Source: Agriotes lineatus (lineage: Eukaryota; Arthropoda; Insecta; Coleoptera; Elateridae). From it: DNA of 64,000 nucleotides. Below, piece by piece: positions 1 through 11,434 of this stretch. The translations under genes were made by a program, and so were the position numbers. The notes under the pieces are model-generated. The model was not told the origin of the DNA. It was given only the letters and a program-made list of their open reading frames with translations, and did no database searches. Positions within the stretch are counted from its first letter, which is position 1, and each line of letters begins with the position of its first letter. The stretch lies in NCBI GenBank assembly GCA_940337035.1, contig CALNHX010001947.1:62001-126000 (forward strand). The letters are read 5' to 3'.

Positions 1-706
1 TCTAATTTAACAAGTTTGATCAGTTAATTACAATCTCTTATGTATTAAAATTATTGTCTTTTGGAATTGTTCATTTCTCAATGTTTTTTTAATGCGCCAC
101 TCACTTGATTTTTACAACACTTAAATGCCCATTGTTTATCACTACACTGACTAGTTTTTTAATCCACCAATATTGTCTAATTTCTTGCTTATTTGAATTC
201 CATCTAATTTCTTGCTATTGCAATCTCTTCAAATCCCCAAGTCTTGTATTTTTATGTGATAGGTAAATGCCTTGCCTGGCATTTCTATGTTCTTTGCCTT
301 ATTCTTCTAGTCATTCTTGTTCTCACCTTTATTAAAAATGTTCATTTGCTATCCATTCTCTAATGACTTTACTTTCTACGCTTCCTTTTTTAAGCTGTGT
401 CCAACTTGAACTTTTTGTGCCAGTTCTTAATTAATTTAGATTCGGCTTTTAGTTTGTGCAAATCTATCATATTACGATTAAAATTACATTGCTAAACCCA
501 ATACACGGAATTTGAGCTTCCATATTTCTGTGCCTATTCAATTACAATCAATGTCATTGGCGAATTATACCAGTGTTATTATGATTTGGCAATTTATGTG
601 AATTTTCTCAGATGCTTGCATTATTACAACTCTGTGCTTTAGTGATTTAATTTGTCATTTGCTTGTACTGCAATCAGAGCCGATTTGAGGGCTAAATACC
701 ATCGCA
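1..706 (-). repeat. Ty3/Gypsy 3' LTR, cut by window edge
   Basis: Bases 1-338 repeat almost exactly at 6985-7322 in the same orientation, about 7 kb away, and the two copies flank gag-pol. The element reads on the minus strand, so this is its 3' LTR; the rest lies beyond base 1. I place the inner edge at 706 because a purine tract (minus strand) follows directly and the LTR would then start with TGCGAT. Combined with the other copy, the full LTR would be close to 1.9 kb. Bases 339-706 have no partner in the 5' copy, so that copy is truncated. The alternative is that the LTR ends at 338 and 339-966 is 3' untranslated sequence, but no polypurine tract is seen there. Confidence 0.8.
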
Positions 707-720
707 TGAAATTCCCCCTA
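707..720 (-). other. Polypurine tract of the Gypsy element
   Basis: On the minus strand this reads TAGGGGGAATTTCA, immediately before the LTR start. A short G-run purine tract in this position primes plus-strand DNA synthesis in LTR retrotransposons. It is identified by position and composition only. Confidence 0.5.
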
Positions 721-966
721 ATTTTTGTTAATTAAAATCACTACGCATGTTTTCTTTTTAATTTCATTAGTAGGTTGTAATGCGTTGTTATTTTAATTCA
801 CACAAAATTATTCATTGTTTTTTTTTCAAACTGTTATCATTAATCAGTCTCATTTGGTATTTGATGCTTTACTATCCTACCTTAAACTACTAAAATGCCT
901 AACCTATCTCCTATTCTAACTAAACTATTGTGTGTGGTACAACATTGGTCCTATAACTACTCTATT

Positions 967-3900
967 CTAAATTATATTTTCCAAATATGGGTGTATCGCC
1001 GAGATATGAAAACGACCCCTTACTCTATTATCTGTTTCATTGATAAGTTCGTATGTATTTTCATTGCTTAGAATCTTATGTACCCTGTAAGGTCCTTCAT
1101 AGGCGTTTAAAAATTTCGCACAGATCTTCTCTCTGCGATCAGCTACCTTGAGCTTTTTTATTATGACTCGATCCCCAATTTTAAACTTCATTCGCTTCTT
1201 AATTTTGCGATTTATCTTCTCTTCGTAACGGTCCTGAGTTTTCTTAACTCGTTCTCTTACTTGTTCTAATAGTTCGTTTATTCCGGTTGCATCTTCTTCT
1301 GGCCTCCATGGTCTCGCAGGTATAATGCTTTTACATAGGGTTACCGGACTTATCTCCGTTGCAATATTTGGTACGTTGTTCACGAAGTCTTCCACCTTTG
1401 GCAGGTACTGAACCCATCTATTATGGTGCTCATGAGTCATGATCTTTAGGTATTTTATCACTTCTTTGATGTACCTCTCTGCGATATTCGATTGCGGATG
1501 TCGTATGCTACAAAAGTAAGTTTTAATCCCCTTATGTTCCAAATTGTTGATTAATCTTGCGTTCTTGAAATAACTTGCATTATCGGCCAGCACTTTCCTC
1601 GGAGTTCCCACTTCTTGTTGATATTTTTCTATAGACTTGATAACGTGTTCGGTGTTACTGTATTTTGCTGGATAAAGTTTTATGTACTTTGAGAATACGT
1701 CAACCATTATTAAGATGTGTCTGTATCCAAATTGTCCCGGTACTGAGTTTCCCAAATAATCTATTGCAATTAATTCCAAAGGTTCGTTGACTCTAATACT
1801 TTTTATTATGTTCTGATTTGTATGGTTCTTTTCTTTGGCTAACTGGCATATTTGACAGCAATTTGTAAAATGTTTGATGAATTTTAAATCGTTTTTTGTA
1901 TAAAAACATTCGCGAAATATTAGCCAAGTCTTCCTTCCTCCACAATGTCCAAAAGTTAGATGAATTTCCCTGACAATGTCGACTACATCGTTTCTGCACA
2001 ATACTATTAGCTCTTTACCACCCAATACCTTTATCAATAAACCTTCCACAATTCTGAAACCTTTATATTCTTGGTTCGGACTGTCCTGTACCAAATTTCG
2101 AATCTGCTGAAGTTCCAAATTATCTTGCTTAGTTAACAGCTCTTCTTTTCCAAATCTTCCGTGCTGATAAATCTTCTCTATCCCTATAATCAGTTGTTTT
2201 TGCTTTCTACTCTTCGCTGCATCTTTCCTACTCAGGAAATCAGCTACGACATTCATGTTTCCAGGCCTATGCCTGATCTCAAAGTCATACTGTTGTAAGT
2301 ACAACGCCCACCTGTATAATCTATCATTATTGAATGTTTTGTTCTTCATAAAAGAAATTGCTGTATTGTCGGTTTCGATATAAAATTTGTTTCCGGTTAA
2401 ATAGAATTTTAGTTTGTTGATTGCAAAGATAATGGCTAACATCTCCTTTTCAGCAGTTGTGTATCTCGTCTCATACCCTTTGAGTATCCGTGAAATAAAA
2501 CAAATCGGGACTTCTACTCATTCTTGGACCTGTATAAGTTCTGCTGCTACTGCCATGTCCGATGCGTCCGTCCTTAGTATGAAGCTTTCTTTGAAATTTG
2601 GATATTTAAGTAGCAATCCCTCATGGAATTTTTGTTTTAAATTGTTAAACGCCTTCTCTCTTTCTTCAGTCCACACCCATTTCGTTTCCTTCCTCAGTAA
2701 TTCAACCAAAGGCAAAGTTAAATCAGAGTAATTTGCTATAAACTTCTTATAATAATTTAACAGCCCAAGTAAGCCTCTTAGCGTTTTTAAATTTTTCGGA
2801 CGGGGCAAATTCTTTATTTCTTCTATTCTTTCTGTACTTATTGTGACCCCTTTGTTGCTAATTTCATAGCCTAAATACGCTACATTAGTTTTCATGAATT
2901 GGCACTTGGCCAAATTTAATTTCAAACCGTTTTCGTTTAAAGTACTTATAACTAATTTTAAGTGCTCCAAATGTTGTTCCACATCTTCTGAAAATATTAA
3001 AATGTCGTCTATGTAATGCACGCAAAATCTGTCGAATTTATTTAATATTTGTTGCATAGCTCTCACTAAAGCTGCGCACGATGTCGTCAAACCAAACGGG
3101 ACCACTTTGAATTGAAAAATTTCCCCCTCTATGCAGAATCCGGTGTATTTTCTTGAGTCCTCATGTAGCGGTATCAACCAGAATGAATTTTTCAAGTCCA
3201 ATTTCGATAGAACTTTCTTGTCCCAAATCTGACTCAATAAAACGTCAATTGTCTGCGGACTTTCATATTGGGGTTTCGTAATCTGATTAATTTTACGTGC
3301 ATCGAGACATAATCTAAGACTACCGTCGCTTTTTTTTACTACCACCATTGGGTTAACGAAGTTTGTTTTAGAGCGTTCTATTACCCCCTCGTCTAACATT
3401 TGTTGTATTTCGTGTCTTACCTTCTCGCGTTGTGCAAATGGTATAGGATATGATTTGGATTTAAAACCTTGTGATTCGTCGACATACAATTTGTGGCAAT
3501 ATTTCTTAGCTTGTCCGGTCTTCTGGTTTAATATTTCTTCATTTTGCTCGATTATTTCCATGATCCTATCTTTATATTGTATAAAATCCCTTCCTATCTG
3601 ATTATCATCCAGTATTCTTTCCCCTATCGCATAATTATTTATAATAATAACTTCGTCTCCGGCTTTCTTAGCTCGGCAACAATTCATATTATCGTCTCCC
3701 GCCGTTATCTCAGCTGGGCAACAATTTCTTAGCTCGTGATCCTCAATAGACCAAGGCTTTATAATGTCATCAATCTGGATGCTCTTTCGCCTTCCATCAA
3801 TTTTTATCCCTACTTTCTGAATGATATCTACACCTATTACAAACTGTACGTTCAAAGCTGCTACAATATAAAATCGGACATCAAATTCTTTTCCATTTAT

Positions 3901-4235
3901 GCATATCTTTATTGCCAATACCCTATTTGTTGTTGAAATTTTCCTTCTTGTTGCGGACAAAAGATCGATCTTGTTAACTTTTATAATGTTGCTTCTTAAA
4001 TTATCCATATGAGTATTTATCACTTCCTCCTGTACTAAGGAAACCATTGCACCACTGTCAATCAACGCATAATATTGCTGGTCTAAAATTTGTAATTTTA
4101 TAAATGGTAAACACGAGTTTGTTGCATATTCTTCGTTCTCCTCTAGTAAATATTCCCCCGTTCTGTCCCATGTGATAGCAAAATTCGCAACATACTTAAA
4201 ACTACTATTACTAACTATATTTACAAAAATTGGGG
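967..4235 (-). pseudogene. pol: Ty3/Gypsy Pol polyprotein (PR-RT-RNaseH-IN), one in-frame stop
   Basis: Domains run protease, reverse transcriptase, RNase H, integrase, the Ty3/Gypsy order. The protease carries the DSGA active site near 4060. The RT has a YIDD catalytic motif. RNase H has a TDAS motif near 2545. The integrase has an HHCC zinc finger (C-x2-C at CCQICQ) and a DDE-type core (IDYLG, LADNASYF and a later E in NIAERY). The frame is continuous except for a single TGA at 2518-2520, inside RNase H; the sequence beyond resumes in the same frame, so this is a point nonsense mutation. The open frame extends upstream of the protease to the A8 run at 4236-4243. A stop in RNase H/IN should make this copy non-autonomous. 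It would act in cytoplasmic particles and then integrate cDNA in the nucleus. Confidence 0.92.
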
Positions 4236-4243
4236 TTTTTTTT
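4236..4243 (-). other. Candidate gag-pol frameshift site (A8 run)
   Basis: On the minus strand a run of eight A residues preceded by GGGGGGT and followed by CCCC sits where the upstream Gag-side frame and the pol frame meet. The pol frame is in the -1 register relative to the upstream frame and stays open right up to the run. Homopolymer slippage is a common way for Gypsy elements to make Gag-Pol. The role is inferred; a decayed ordinary frameshift is the alternative. Confidence 0.4.
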
Positions 4244-4378
4244 ACCCCCCGAAGGCTCTTCGTGCACCTCGGCTATCTCTATTCGGTTCAAGTCTTCTGC
4301 ATTGTCTCTATTTGTGTTTCGCTCGGTATATAATGTGTTGACGTACTGTCTGTCAGTATTTGGTGCCTGCTCCATCTC

Positions 4379-5418
4379 TTAACATCTCTTCTTATTACGT
4401 TCGGCAATAAGCTGGTCATAGTTCTTTCTATCTTCCCCCCTACTGAAATTATTCCTGTTCTGGTTACCCCAATTATTATTGTAATATCCCCTATTTTGAT
4501 TATATGGTCTATTAAAGTTTCCCACGTTTCTTCTGTCTTGTTGATTATATTGATTATTATTATTAAAATTGTTATTTGGCCGAAATTTATTTTCTAAAGT
4601 GTTATAAGTGCCCGAAATTCATCATACGTTGCATATTTGGATTTAATGATGCTATGCCAGACTTCAGCATTTCCCTTCAATGCTATGTTGATTACCTGTA
4701 GCCGTCTGCATTCAGTCGTTATTGTTTTAATGATATCGTCTAGCTTACTTAGGAAAATCATCGGGAGCTCCCCGTATCTCCCTTCGAACTTCGGGATAAA
4801 TTCTGTGCTGAAGCTAAGAGGTGCCACACTAACTGGGTATTCTTGCGTGTGTTCTAATCTATCATTAATCCCCTGTAACTCCCTTGTAAGTCGGTTGTCC
4901 ATTATAGTGATCTTTGTTGCATTTTGCTTCCTTTCCTCGCCTGCTTTCTTGAATTTTTCTTCTGCACTTGTTTTTAACATATCTAGCTTCTGATCTGTTT
5001 CCTCCTGTTGTTGAACCAGCCTTTCCTGTGTTGTTATTTGTAATGCTAAAATTTTATCTTCAATTTCTTCGTCCTTTCTTTTCAGGCTTTCATCAACCCT
5101 CTGCAAGACCTCTTGTTGTATTTCCGCCTTCATTGTTTCTTTGAAATCCTCGAGTTTCTTTTCTAACCCGTCTATTTTTGCTTGCACTTCTTCTTTATTC
5201 TTTTCCAATTTTCCTTCTACCGCTTTGACCAGGATCTCTGCATGTTGTTCTGCCCTATTCTCTCTTTCCGCTGCCTCTTGTTCCAATTTCTGCACCGTTC
5301 TTTCGGCATCTTGTTTGAGCTCTTGTACCGTTCTTTCGGCATCTTGTCTGAGCTCTTGTATTTTATTGGTGAGTATTTGTTGTATTTTTTCGTCCCTTTC
5401 TTGTGCTTCCTTTCTCAT
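4379..5418 (-). pseudogene. gag: Gypsy Gag-like protein, coiled coil, frameshifted
   Basis: The first 150 or so residues from the ATG at 5418 form a long charged coiled coil with heptad-like EAERE and QDAERTVQ repeats, followed by a Gag-like segment with a W in NAEVWHSII. The open frame ends at 4594, but the neighbouring frame continues with an Asn/Gln/Arg-rich tail (repeated NNN, NRPYNQNRG) down to a TAA at 4379-4381. This indicates a one-base frameshift near 4594. No CCHC zinc knuckle is visible; the basic Asn-rich tail may do the RNA binding. Coiled-coil coding also continues upstream of 5418 for 14 codons until a TGA, so the true start may lie in a further frameshifted segment. Gag forms the particle that packages element RNA. 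Confidence 0.8.
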
Positions 5419-5796
5419 TTGTACTGCTTCTATTCGTAATCTCTCCTCCCTGTCTTCGAGTCATCATGTGTTCGATTTTTTTGTTGATTCGTTGGTACAG
5501 ATAGAATTTGAGTGCTCACACCCACAGACAAAACACCCACACAAATAAAGCTTTTCAAAAAATTTAAATCTTAATAACTTCCACCTACCTACTTACTGTC
5601 TGTCAGTTTATTTTGCTACTTAAATTTTTTTTAACAGCATTGAGCTCCTAGTAAATTTATAAAAAGCCCATGAATTAGGCTACCATTTGATTTTGTAGCT
5701 CAATTCGTGATTTATTTTAATCTTTACAAGGCCCCCGTTGTGATCGACCTTAATTATGCGATAACAATGTGGATTAATTTTATTTAATTTAGTTTT

Positions 5797-5814
5797 GAAC
5801 CACGTTGGGCGCCA
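5797..5814 (-). other. Primer binding site, tRNA-Lys type
   Basis: On the minus strand the sequence TGGCGCCCAACGTGG begins here, directly after the 5' LTR. It is complementary to the 3' end of an insect lysine tRNA as I know it (ending ACGTTGGGCGCCA). It fixes the element orientation and the inner edge of the 5' LTR. Confidence 0.8.
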
Positions 5815-7322
5815 TTTAATTATGCAATGACCCTTTACGTATAATAATTGTAGGTTTATAATTAATGTAATAAATAAAAAGAGTCACCACACAATATTTG
5901 ATTTAATTCTACCACTTGCTAAAATCAAACTGACTGATTAATTTATTTTGTTGGGTACGCCAAAATTGAGAATTATTCTTATGGTAGTTTGCCCTTTATC
6001 TAATCCATTCATCTGATTTCCTAACTTCGCTAGCTCAATTTTAAACAGAGACATGAAATTAAAAACTCAAAAACTCAGGTCTGGGTTCCTCACTTTCCAA
6101 GTTAAAATCTGCTAGTTAAAATGTTAAGGTACGCCACTGGAACGTAACATGTGAACTAAAGTGTAGGCGTGATGTGCCGTTGGTAATGTCAAATCTATCA
6201 CAACAAGTTCTAATTATCTCAGCTCGACTGTGAAATTGACTTATTAACAATTAAATGAACAAATTTTATGGTAAGATTTTGAATACTTGTGCTTTCAATG
6301 AGCGTCTATTCTTTCTTTTGTTTTCCAGATCGTTTGCTATCGGTGCATTCTTAAAAAGACGCCGTACCTTGCGTTTGTTTTATGGGGCTCCACTTGACGA
6401 TTTTAATTGAAAATCCTGGGAAAACACCTCGCCATCCACAAGAACCTTTATGATTTTCGTGTTCTCCAGGTCATAAATAAGGTATTCCGTGATTTTCACG
6501 CCGATCGCACAGAACAAAATTGAACAATTTACTAACCTCACTTTCGTAGCGCAAGGGCCTCCTTTTGATGAATCTGGCTGAAATATTGCACCCCGGGCTG
6601 CTCGTGATGCTGGGTTGTGTTCTGGCCTGATGTGTGGAGCTGCCGGAAGAATCCTGCCACTCTATGCCTTCCCACGATGCTGCTAACTGATGTTGCCGGA
6701 ATTCGCCAACTGCCGAAGTCGCCTCGGAACGCCAAAACTCAAATACCTGGAATCTTTTGCCTCCAATTGTGCTGATACACTCGAATTCGCTGATTACGAT
6801 GGTGCTATTTATTTTTTAATACGTGTATGCCTTCTATTAAATTTTTATCATTAAAGATAGAGTAAAAACCAAGCACTTTCATCAATTTATTTCAAACAAA
6901 AGCTATCTTCGTCGTTATTGACAAAACACTGTCTACAGATTTGAATTTAAGGAAATCAACCAGGTACAAAAACATAACTTATAATCTAATTTAACAAGTT
7001 TGGTCAGTTAATTACAATCTCTTATGTATTAAAATTATTGTCTTTTGGAATTGTTCATTTCTCAATGTTTTTTTAATGCGCCACTCACTTGATTTTTACA
7101 ACACTTAAATGCCCATTGTTTATCACTACACTGACTAGTTTTTTAATCCACCAATATTGTCTAATTTCTTGCTTATTTGAATTCCATCTAATTTCTTGCT
7201 ATTGCAATCTCTTCAAATCCCCAAGTCTTGTATTTTTATGTGATAGGTAAATGACTTGCCTGGCATTTCTATGTTCTTTGCCTTATTCTTCTAGTCATTC
7301 TTGTTCTCACCTTTATTAAAAA
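5815..7322 (-). repeat. Ty3/Gypsy 5' LTR, outer end missing
   Basis: This stretch starts at the primer binding site and contains the 338-bp block (6985-7322) shared with bases 1-338. Identity stops abruptly at 7322, where an unrelated sequence begins. The 3' LTR continues 368 bp further (339-706), so the outer part of this LTR has been lost. Short frames inside it are not genes. Confidence 0.82.
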
Positions 7323-7773
7323 CTAGCTGAAACCCTCGGCATATGCCGCATTTAAAATGTAGCACGAATTTTATAACTTTGGTTCCACTAAAGAAAGTTT
7401 TAAAAGCACGCTAGAGATTGGCAGTAAGAAAAAGTTCAAAAAAATATATTTTCAAATGGAAAGTCTCTAGAAAGGAAACGCTCGCCTCTGGAAGACGTCC
7501 TAATTAATACGACGTTGTTGGTACGCAGTCAAAAAAAATCCGGAAAGAATTAATGCTCTTATGAGATTATACAGCGTGTCCAACAAATGGCGGATTAACT
7601 CTACGGTGCGTTACTGAGGGATGCCTAATGAACCCAACCCTGGAGAAATATGAAAAAAAATCCCGGGGCCGTATTTTTCGAAATATTTCGAAATTAATAA
7701 AAATAAATCTGGCAACATTGATACTGCAACAATTTCTGAATCAAAAATGTATCCATAGTAAGTTGTTAATATG
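7323..7773. other. Unidentified repeat sequence next to truncated LTR
   Basis: The segment begins with CTAGCTGAAACCC at the LTR break. Bases 7537-7572 (AGAATTAATGCTCTTATGAG and flanks) recur at 21448-21485, so at least part of it is a dispersed repeat. There is no coding frame of note. Confidence 0.4.
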
Positions 7774-7901
7774 TTGGTGACACTGTAAGTCTATGTCAAA
7801 TTCGAGGTTAGTAGGTTAGGTTTTGTGTCAGTATGTGTCAAAACTGACACAAAACCTAACCTACTAACCTCGAATTTGACATAGACTTACAGTGCCACCA
7901 A
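7774..7901. repeat. 58-bp-arm hairpin
   Basis: Bases 7774-7831 and 7844-7901 are reverse complements over 58 bp with one mismatch seen, separated by a 12-base loop. The arms include GGTTAGTAGGTTAGG. It resembles a small fold-back MITE or a snap-back insertion; no target duplication was recognised. Confidence 0.85.
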
Positions 7902-7933
7902 GATATTATTCATATAGGCCATTCAGTAAACAC

Positions 7934-8231
7934 CACGGCCTCCTGGATTAGTACGTGACTGACGTCTCTACGCGGCCCGCTGCATTTTTAGTTCAAGGCG
8001 TTTTTTCTGGTTTGTAGAGGCGCTACAGTACGTTGCGCTTGTGCCTTTGGTTGCATACGTCCACGGCCTCCTGGATTAATATTAATCTAGAAAGTCTGGC
8101 TTACGTTACAGATAATTTATCAAAAACCCAACAGATAGCGCCAAAGTACGTTGGCCTCAGAATCTCAAAAATTATGCAAATGTGGCGGGCCGCGTAGAAA
8201 CGTCAATCTCGCACTAATCCAGGAGGCCGTG
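7934..8231. mobile_element. 298-bp hAT-like MITE with 8-bp TSD
   Basis: The ends are inverted repeats of about 48 bp starting CACGGCCTCCTGGATTAGT. They are flanked by an exact 8-bp duplication GTAAACAC at 7926-7933 and 8232-8239. An 8-bp duplication fits hAT or P-like transposons; the family is inferred. A third copy of the terminal sequence (CACGGCCTCCTGGATTA) lies inside at 8064, in the same orientation as the left end, so the element may contain part of another copy. There is no coding capacity. Confidence 0.88.
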
Positions 8232-8239
8232 GTAAACAC

Positions 8240-9234
8240 AAAAACATATAAATTTTTCTGAAGTTGGCATATACATAAAATTTGTCTGCTAGGGATTCTG
8301 TATTTTGTTTTGCAAAGGTTTCCATACCTGCATAAAGGTGACTTTGAATTTAAAAATGACAATTAATAAATATCATTAATTCAGTGTCAAAGTACATACT
8401 ATTCTGGAAATTCTTGCCTGAACTTTTATAAAATGTAATAAAAATACTTATTAATAAATGCTACATCAATAGTATCCAACACAGTATTTGTTTAACATCC
8501 TTAAAAGTAGTTGTGACAGATGCTAATTAAATGTCACACTCTTAACCTATTTGTTTTAGTAACTTTTTGTAAGTACATTCCTACACAAAAGATGCATTTT
8601 GGAAGTACACTCATGAAATTTTAGAAATCAAAGGCCACTTTGTGTTTTTATGTTTAGTGAACAGACTATACAACAAATATTTCAATGCCAAGCTTGATTT
8701 CGAATATTTATTGTACAAAGCCTGTTTGCCATATTTAGTTATTGACAAACTCAACACGAAATCAGTTTTCTAAAATACTTAAATATTGAAAACAATTTAG
8801 TTAAAATCTCAAGAGTATTAAAAAAACAGTTATTTTAATAAGTCCCAGATATATTTGACACTATAATTATACACTTTTATTGCGATATATTGGTAAATGT
8901 TATAATCTTTACAACTCAATTTATACTTCCTATAATGTTATATTTGCCTAAACAGATATCAAAAAATTCAAATATTGTTACACTACTTTATTTTCAATAT
9001 AAGATTGATAGTAAATCCAGTGATTGAGTCACCGCCCTGGGCTGAAGTGGTTTAGAATTTTGTCTTGCCATCTTGCTTTCGGTCGTACTCGTGGTCTCTA
9101 TTGAATAAAGATAGTAATTAATAACAAGTACAACAAATTGCTACAAATTTTAACATAAGTTATTACTTCTAAAGAAAAAATGGTCATTGTATTTACAGTA
9201 GTTTCTGATGATATTGTTTGTATTGGTAGAATAA
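8240..9234. other. AT-rich non-coding stretch
   Basis: No gene is seen. Bases 9005-9105 resemble 14170-14285 in the same orientation (shared GTCTTGCCA/CTCTTGCCA and TCGGTCGT/TTGGTCGT blocks), marking a repeat fragment outside the fold-back complex. Confidence 0.5.
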
Positions 9235-9545
9235 CAATTCAAAGGCTGCTAAATATTGCAGCATAATAATTCTGATTTACAGTAATGCTTAGTTACGAAA
9301 ATACCTATTTCTTGTTGTTCTGATACCGGTCAGGAAAAAACTGTATATACACAGCATGAGAGAACGCCATTTTTTCTTCTGTGTATTTGTAGTCCTCGGG
9401 CTTCACCCTTTGGTTTCAAACTCAGACTTTAGGAAAACTTGTGCCCTTCTCTTCCTTGTTGGAACGTACTATCCATTAATGTTGCCATTGGTGACGGTAA
9501 AAAAGTAAAATTTTTAATACGTTTTATAACTAATCAAAATCTGAT

Positions 9546-9584
9546 GGATTATACCTAAGAATTCCACATTCTTAGGTATAATCC
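9546..9584. repeat. 17-bp perfect inverted repeat
   Basis: GGATTATACCTAAGAAT and its exact reverse complement are separated by five bases inside the left arm. The corresponding place in the right arm has a degenerate version. Confidence 0.8.
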
Positions 9585-10029
9585 ACAATACCACATCTCG
9601 CCTGAAAATTACATCACATCTTCATAAAATATATCAAATTAAAACAATTAGAATACACTATTTAAGATTTTTCTAATTTGTATTGGAGACAGTTTTTAAA
9701 TAAGTTTTGTACAGTTACAGAAGACGGTTCTATAGGGTGATGGTTGGCATCTTTGGCTACAGAACTAAAATCATGAGTTCAGATCGATGTTTCTATAATA
9801 AAGAAATGAACACTCTCTGAAATGGAAGATTCTAAATATTTAGTTTTGTGTTGAAATTCAATCCAGTCTATACTTACAGCATCTACTCTTTCTCGACAGC
9901 TTATACCTTTTATATTTATAAGTATGTATATAATCGAGTAGAATCATCAGCATGACTGATGCTTTGCAAATTAATGAAAAGCAGTCATTATTGTTCGATA
10001 TTACTGTAAATCGTGTATACACGGACTTA

Positions 10030-11262
10030 TCTAAAAATAAAATCGAAATTGTTTTAGAGGATGCATATTTAAACTCAATCCAATCTATTACATTGTGAAA
10101 AGATGGAAGAGTAATGTAAAAAAATCAAAATTGTTTTAGAAGATGCATATTTAAACTCAATCCAATCTATTACATTGTGAAAAGATGGAAGAGTAATGTA
10201 AAAAAATCAAAATTGTTTTAGAGGATGCATATTTAAACTCAATCCAATCTATTACATTGTGAAAAGATGGAAGAGTAATGTAAAAAAATCGAAATTGTTT
10301 TAGAGGATGCATATTTAAACTCAATCAAATCTATTACATTGTGAAAAGAGTAATGTAAAAAATCAAAATTGTTTTAGAGGATGCATATTTAAACTCAATC
10401 AAATCTATTACATTGTGAAAAGATGGAAGAGGAATGTAAAAAAATCGAAATTGTTTTAGAGGATGCATATTTAAACTCAATCCAATCTATTACATTATAA
10501 AAAGATGGAAGAGTTATGTAAAAAAATCAAAATTGTTTTAAAGGATGCATATTTAAACTCAATCCAATCTATTACATTGTGAAAAGATGGAAGAGTAATG
10601 TAAAAAAATCAAAATTGTTTTATAGGATGCATATTTAAACTCAATCCAATCTATTACATTGTGAAAAGATGGAAGAGTAATGTAAAAAAATCAAAATTGT
10701 TTTAAAAGATGCATATTTAAACTCAATCCAATCTATTACATTGTGAAAAGATGCAAGAGTAATGTAAAAACATCAAAATTGTTTTAGAGAATGCATATTT
10801 AAACTCAATCCAATCTATTACATTGTGAAAAGATGGAAAAGTAATGTAAAAAAATCAAAATTGTTTTAGAGGATGCATATTTAAACTCAATCCAATCTAT
10901 TACATTATAAAAAGATGGAAGAGTTATGTAAAAAAATCGAAATTGTTTTAGAGGCATATTTAAACTCAATCCAATATTAGATTATAAAAAGATGGAAGAG
11001 TTATGTAAAAAAATCAAAATTGTTTTAGAGGATGCATATTTAAACTCAATCCAATCTATTACATTGTGAAAAGATGGAAGAGTAATGTAAAAAAAACAAA
11101 TTTGTTTTAGAGGATGCATATTTAAACTCAATCCAATCTATTAAATTGTGAAAAGATGGAAGAGTAATGTAAAAAAATCGAAATTGTTTTAGAGGATGCA
11201 TATTTAAACTCAATCCAATCTATTACATCGTGAATAGATGGAATGTTATGTGAAAAAACCAA
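10030..11262. repeat. 82-bp minisatellite, about 15 copies
   Basis: The unit starts AATTGTTTTAGAGGATGCAT and contains TTTAAACTCAATCCAATC and AAAGATGGAAGAGTAATG. Successive GTTTTAGA landmarks fall at 10051, 10133, 10215 and 10297, giving a period of 82. Some units are shortened (near 10340-10370 and 10940-10990). Copies are nearly identical, suggesting recent amplification or homogenisation. The array sits in the loop of the fold-back element. Confidence 0.95.
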
Positions 11263-11434
11263 AGTTGTTTTGAGAATGCTTGGCCAGTTCTGTTTCAACT
11301 CAGGATTCTAGTTCTGTAAGTAGCCAGAGATGCTAATCATCACGACATAGAGTCTTCCTTTATAACTATACAAATCTTATATAAAAACTGTCTTCAATAC
11401 AAATTATAAAAATATGAAATAGTGTATTTCAGTC

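Noticed and set aside
2414..2731. Plus-strand frame of 105 codons
   Set aside because: Antisense shadow of the Gypsy pol gene.
5141..5548. Ser/Cys-rich plus-strand frames opposite gag
   Set aside because: They are the complement of the charged coiled-coil repeats and carry no independent signal.
7323..7340. CTAGCTGAAACCC considered as a known element terminus
   Set aside because: It looks like a repeat edge but I could not assign it to a family with certainty.
10030..11262. Regular repeat array considered as a CRISPR-like array
   Set aside because: Units are contiguous 82-bp tandem copies with no variable spacers, in an animal genome.
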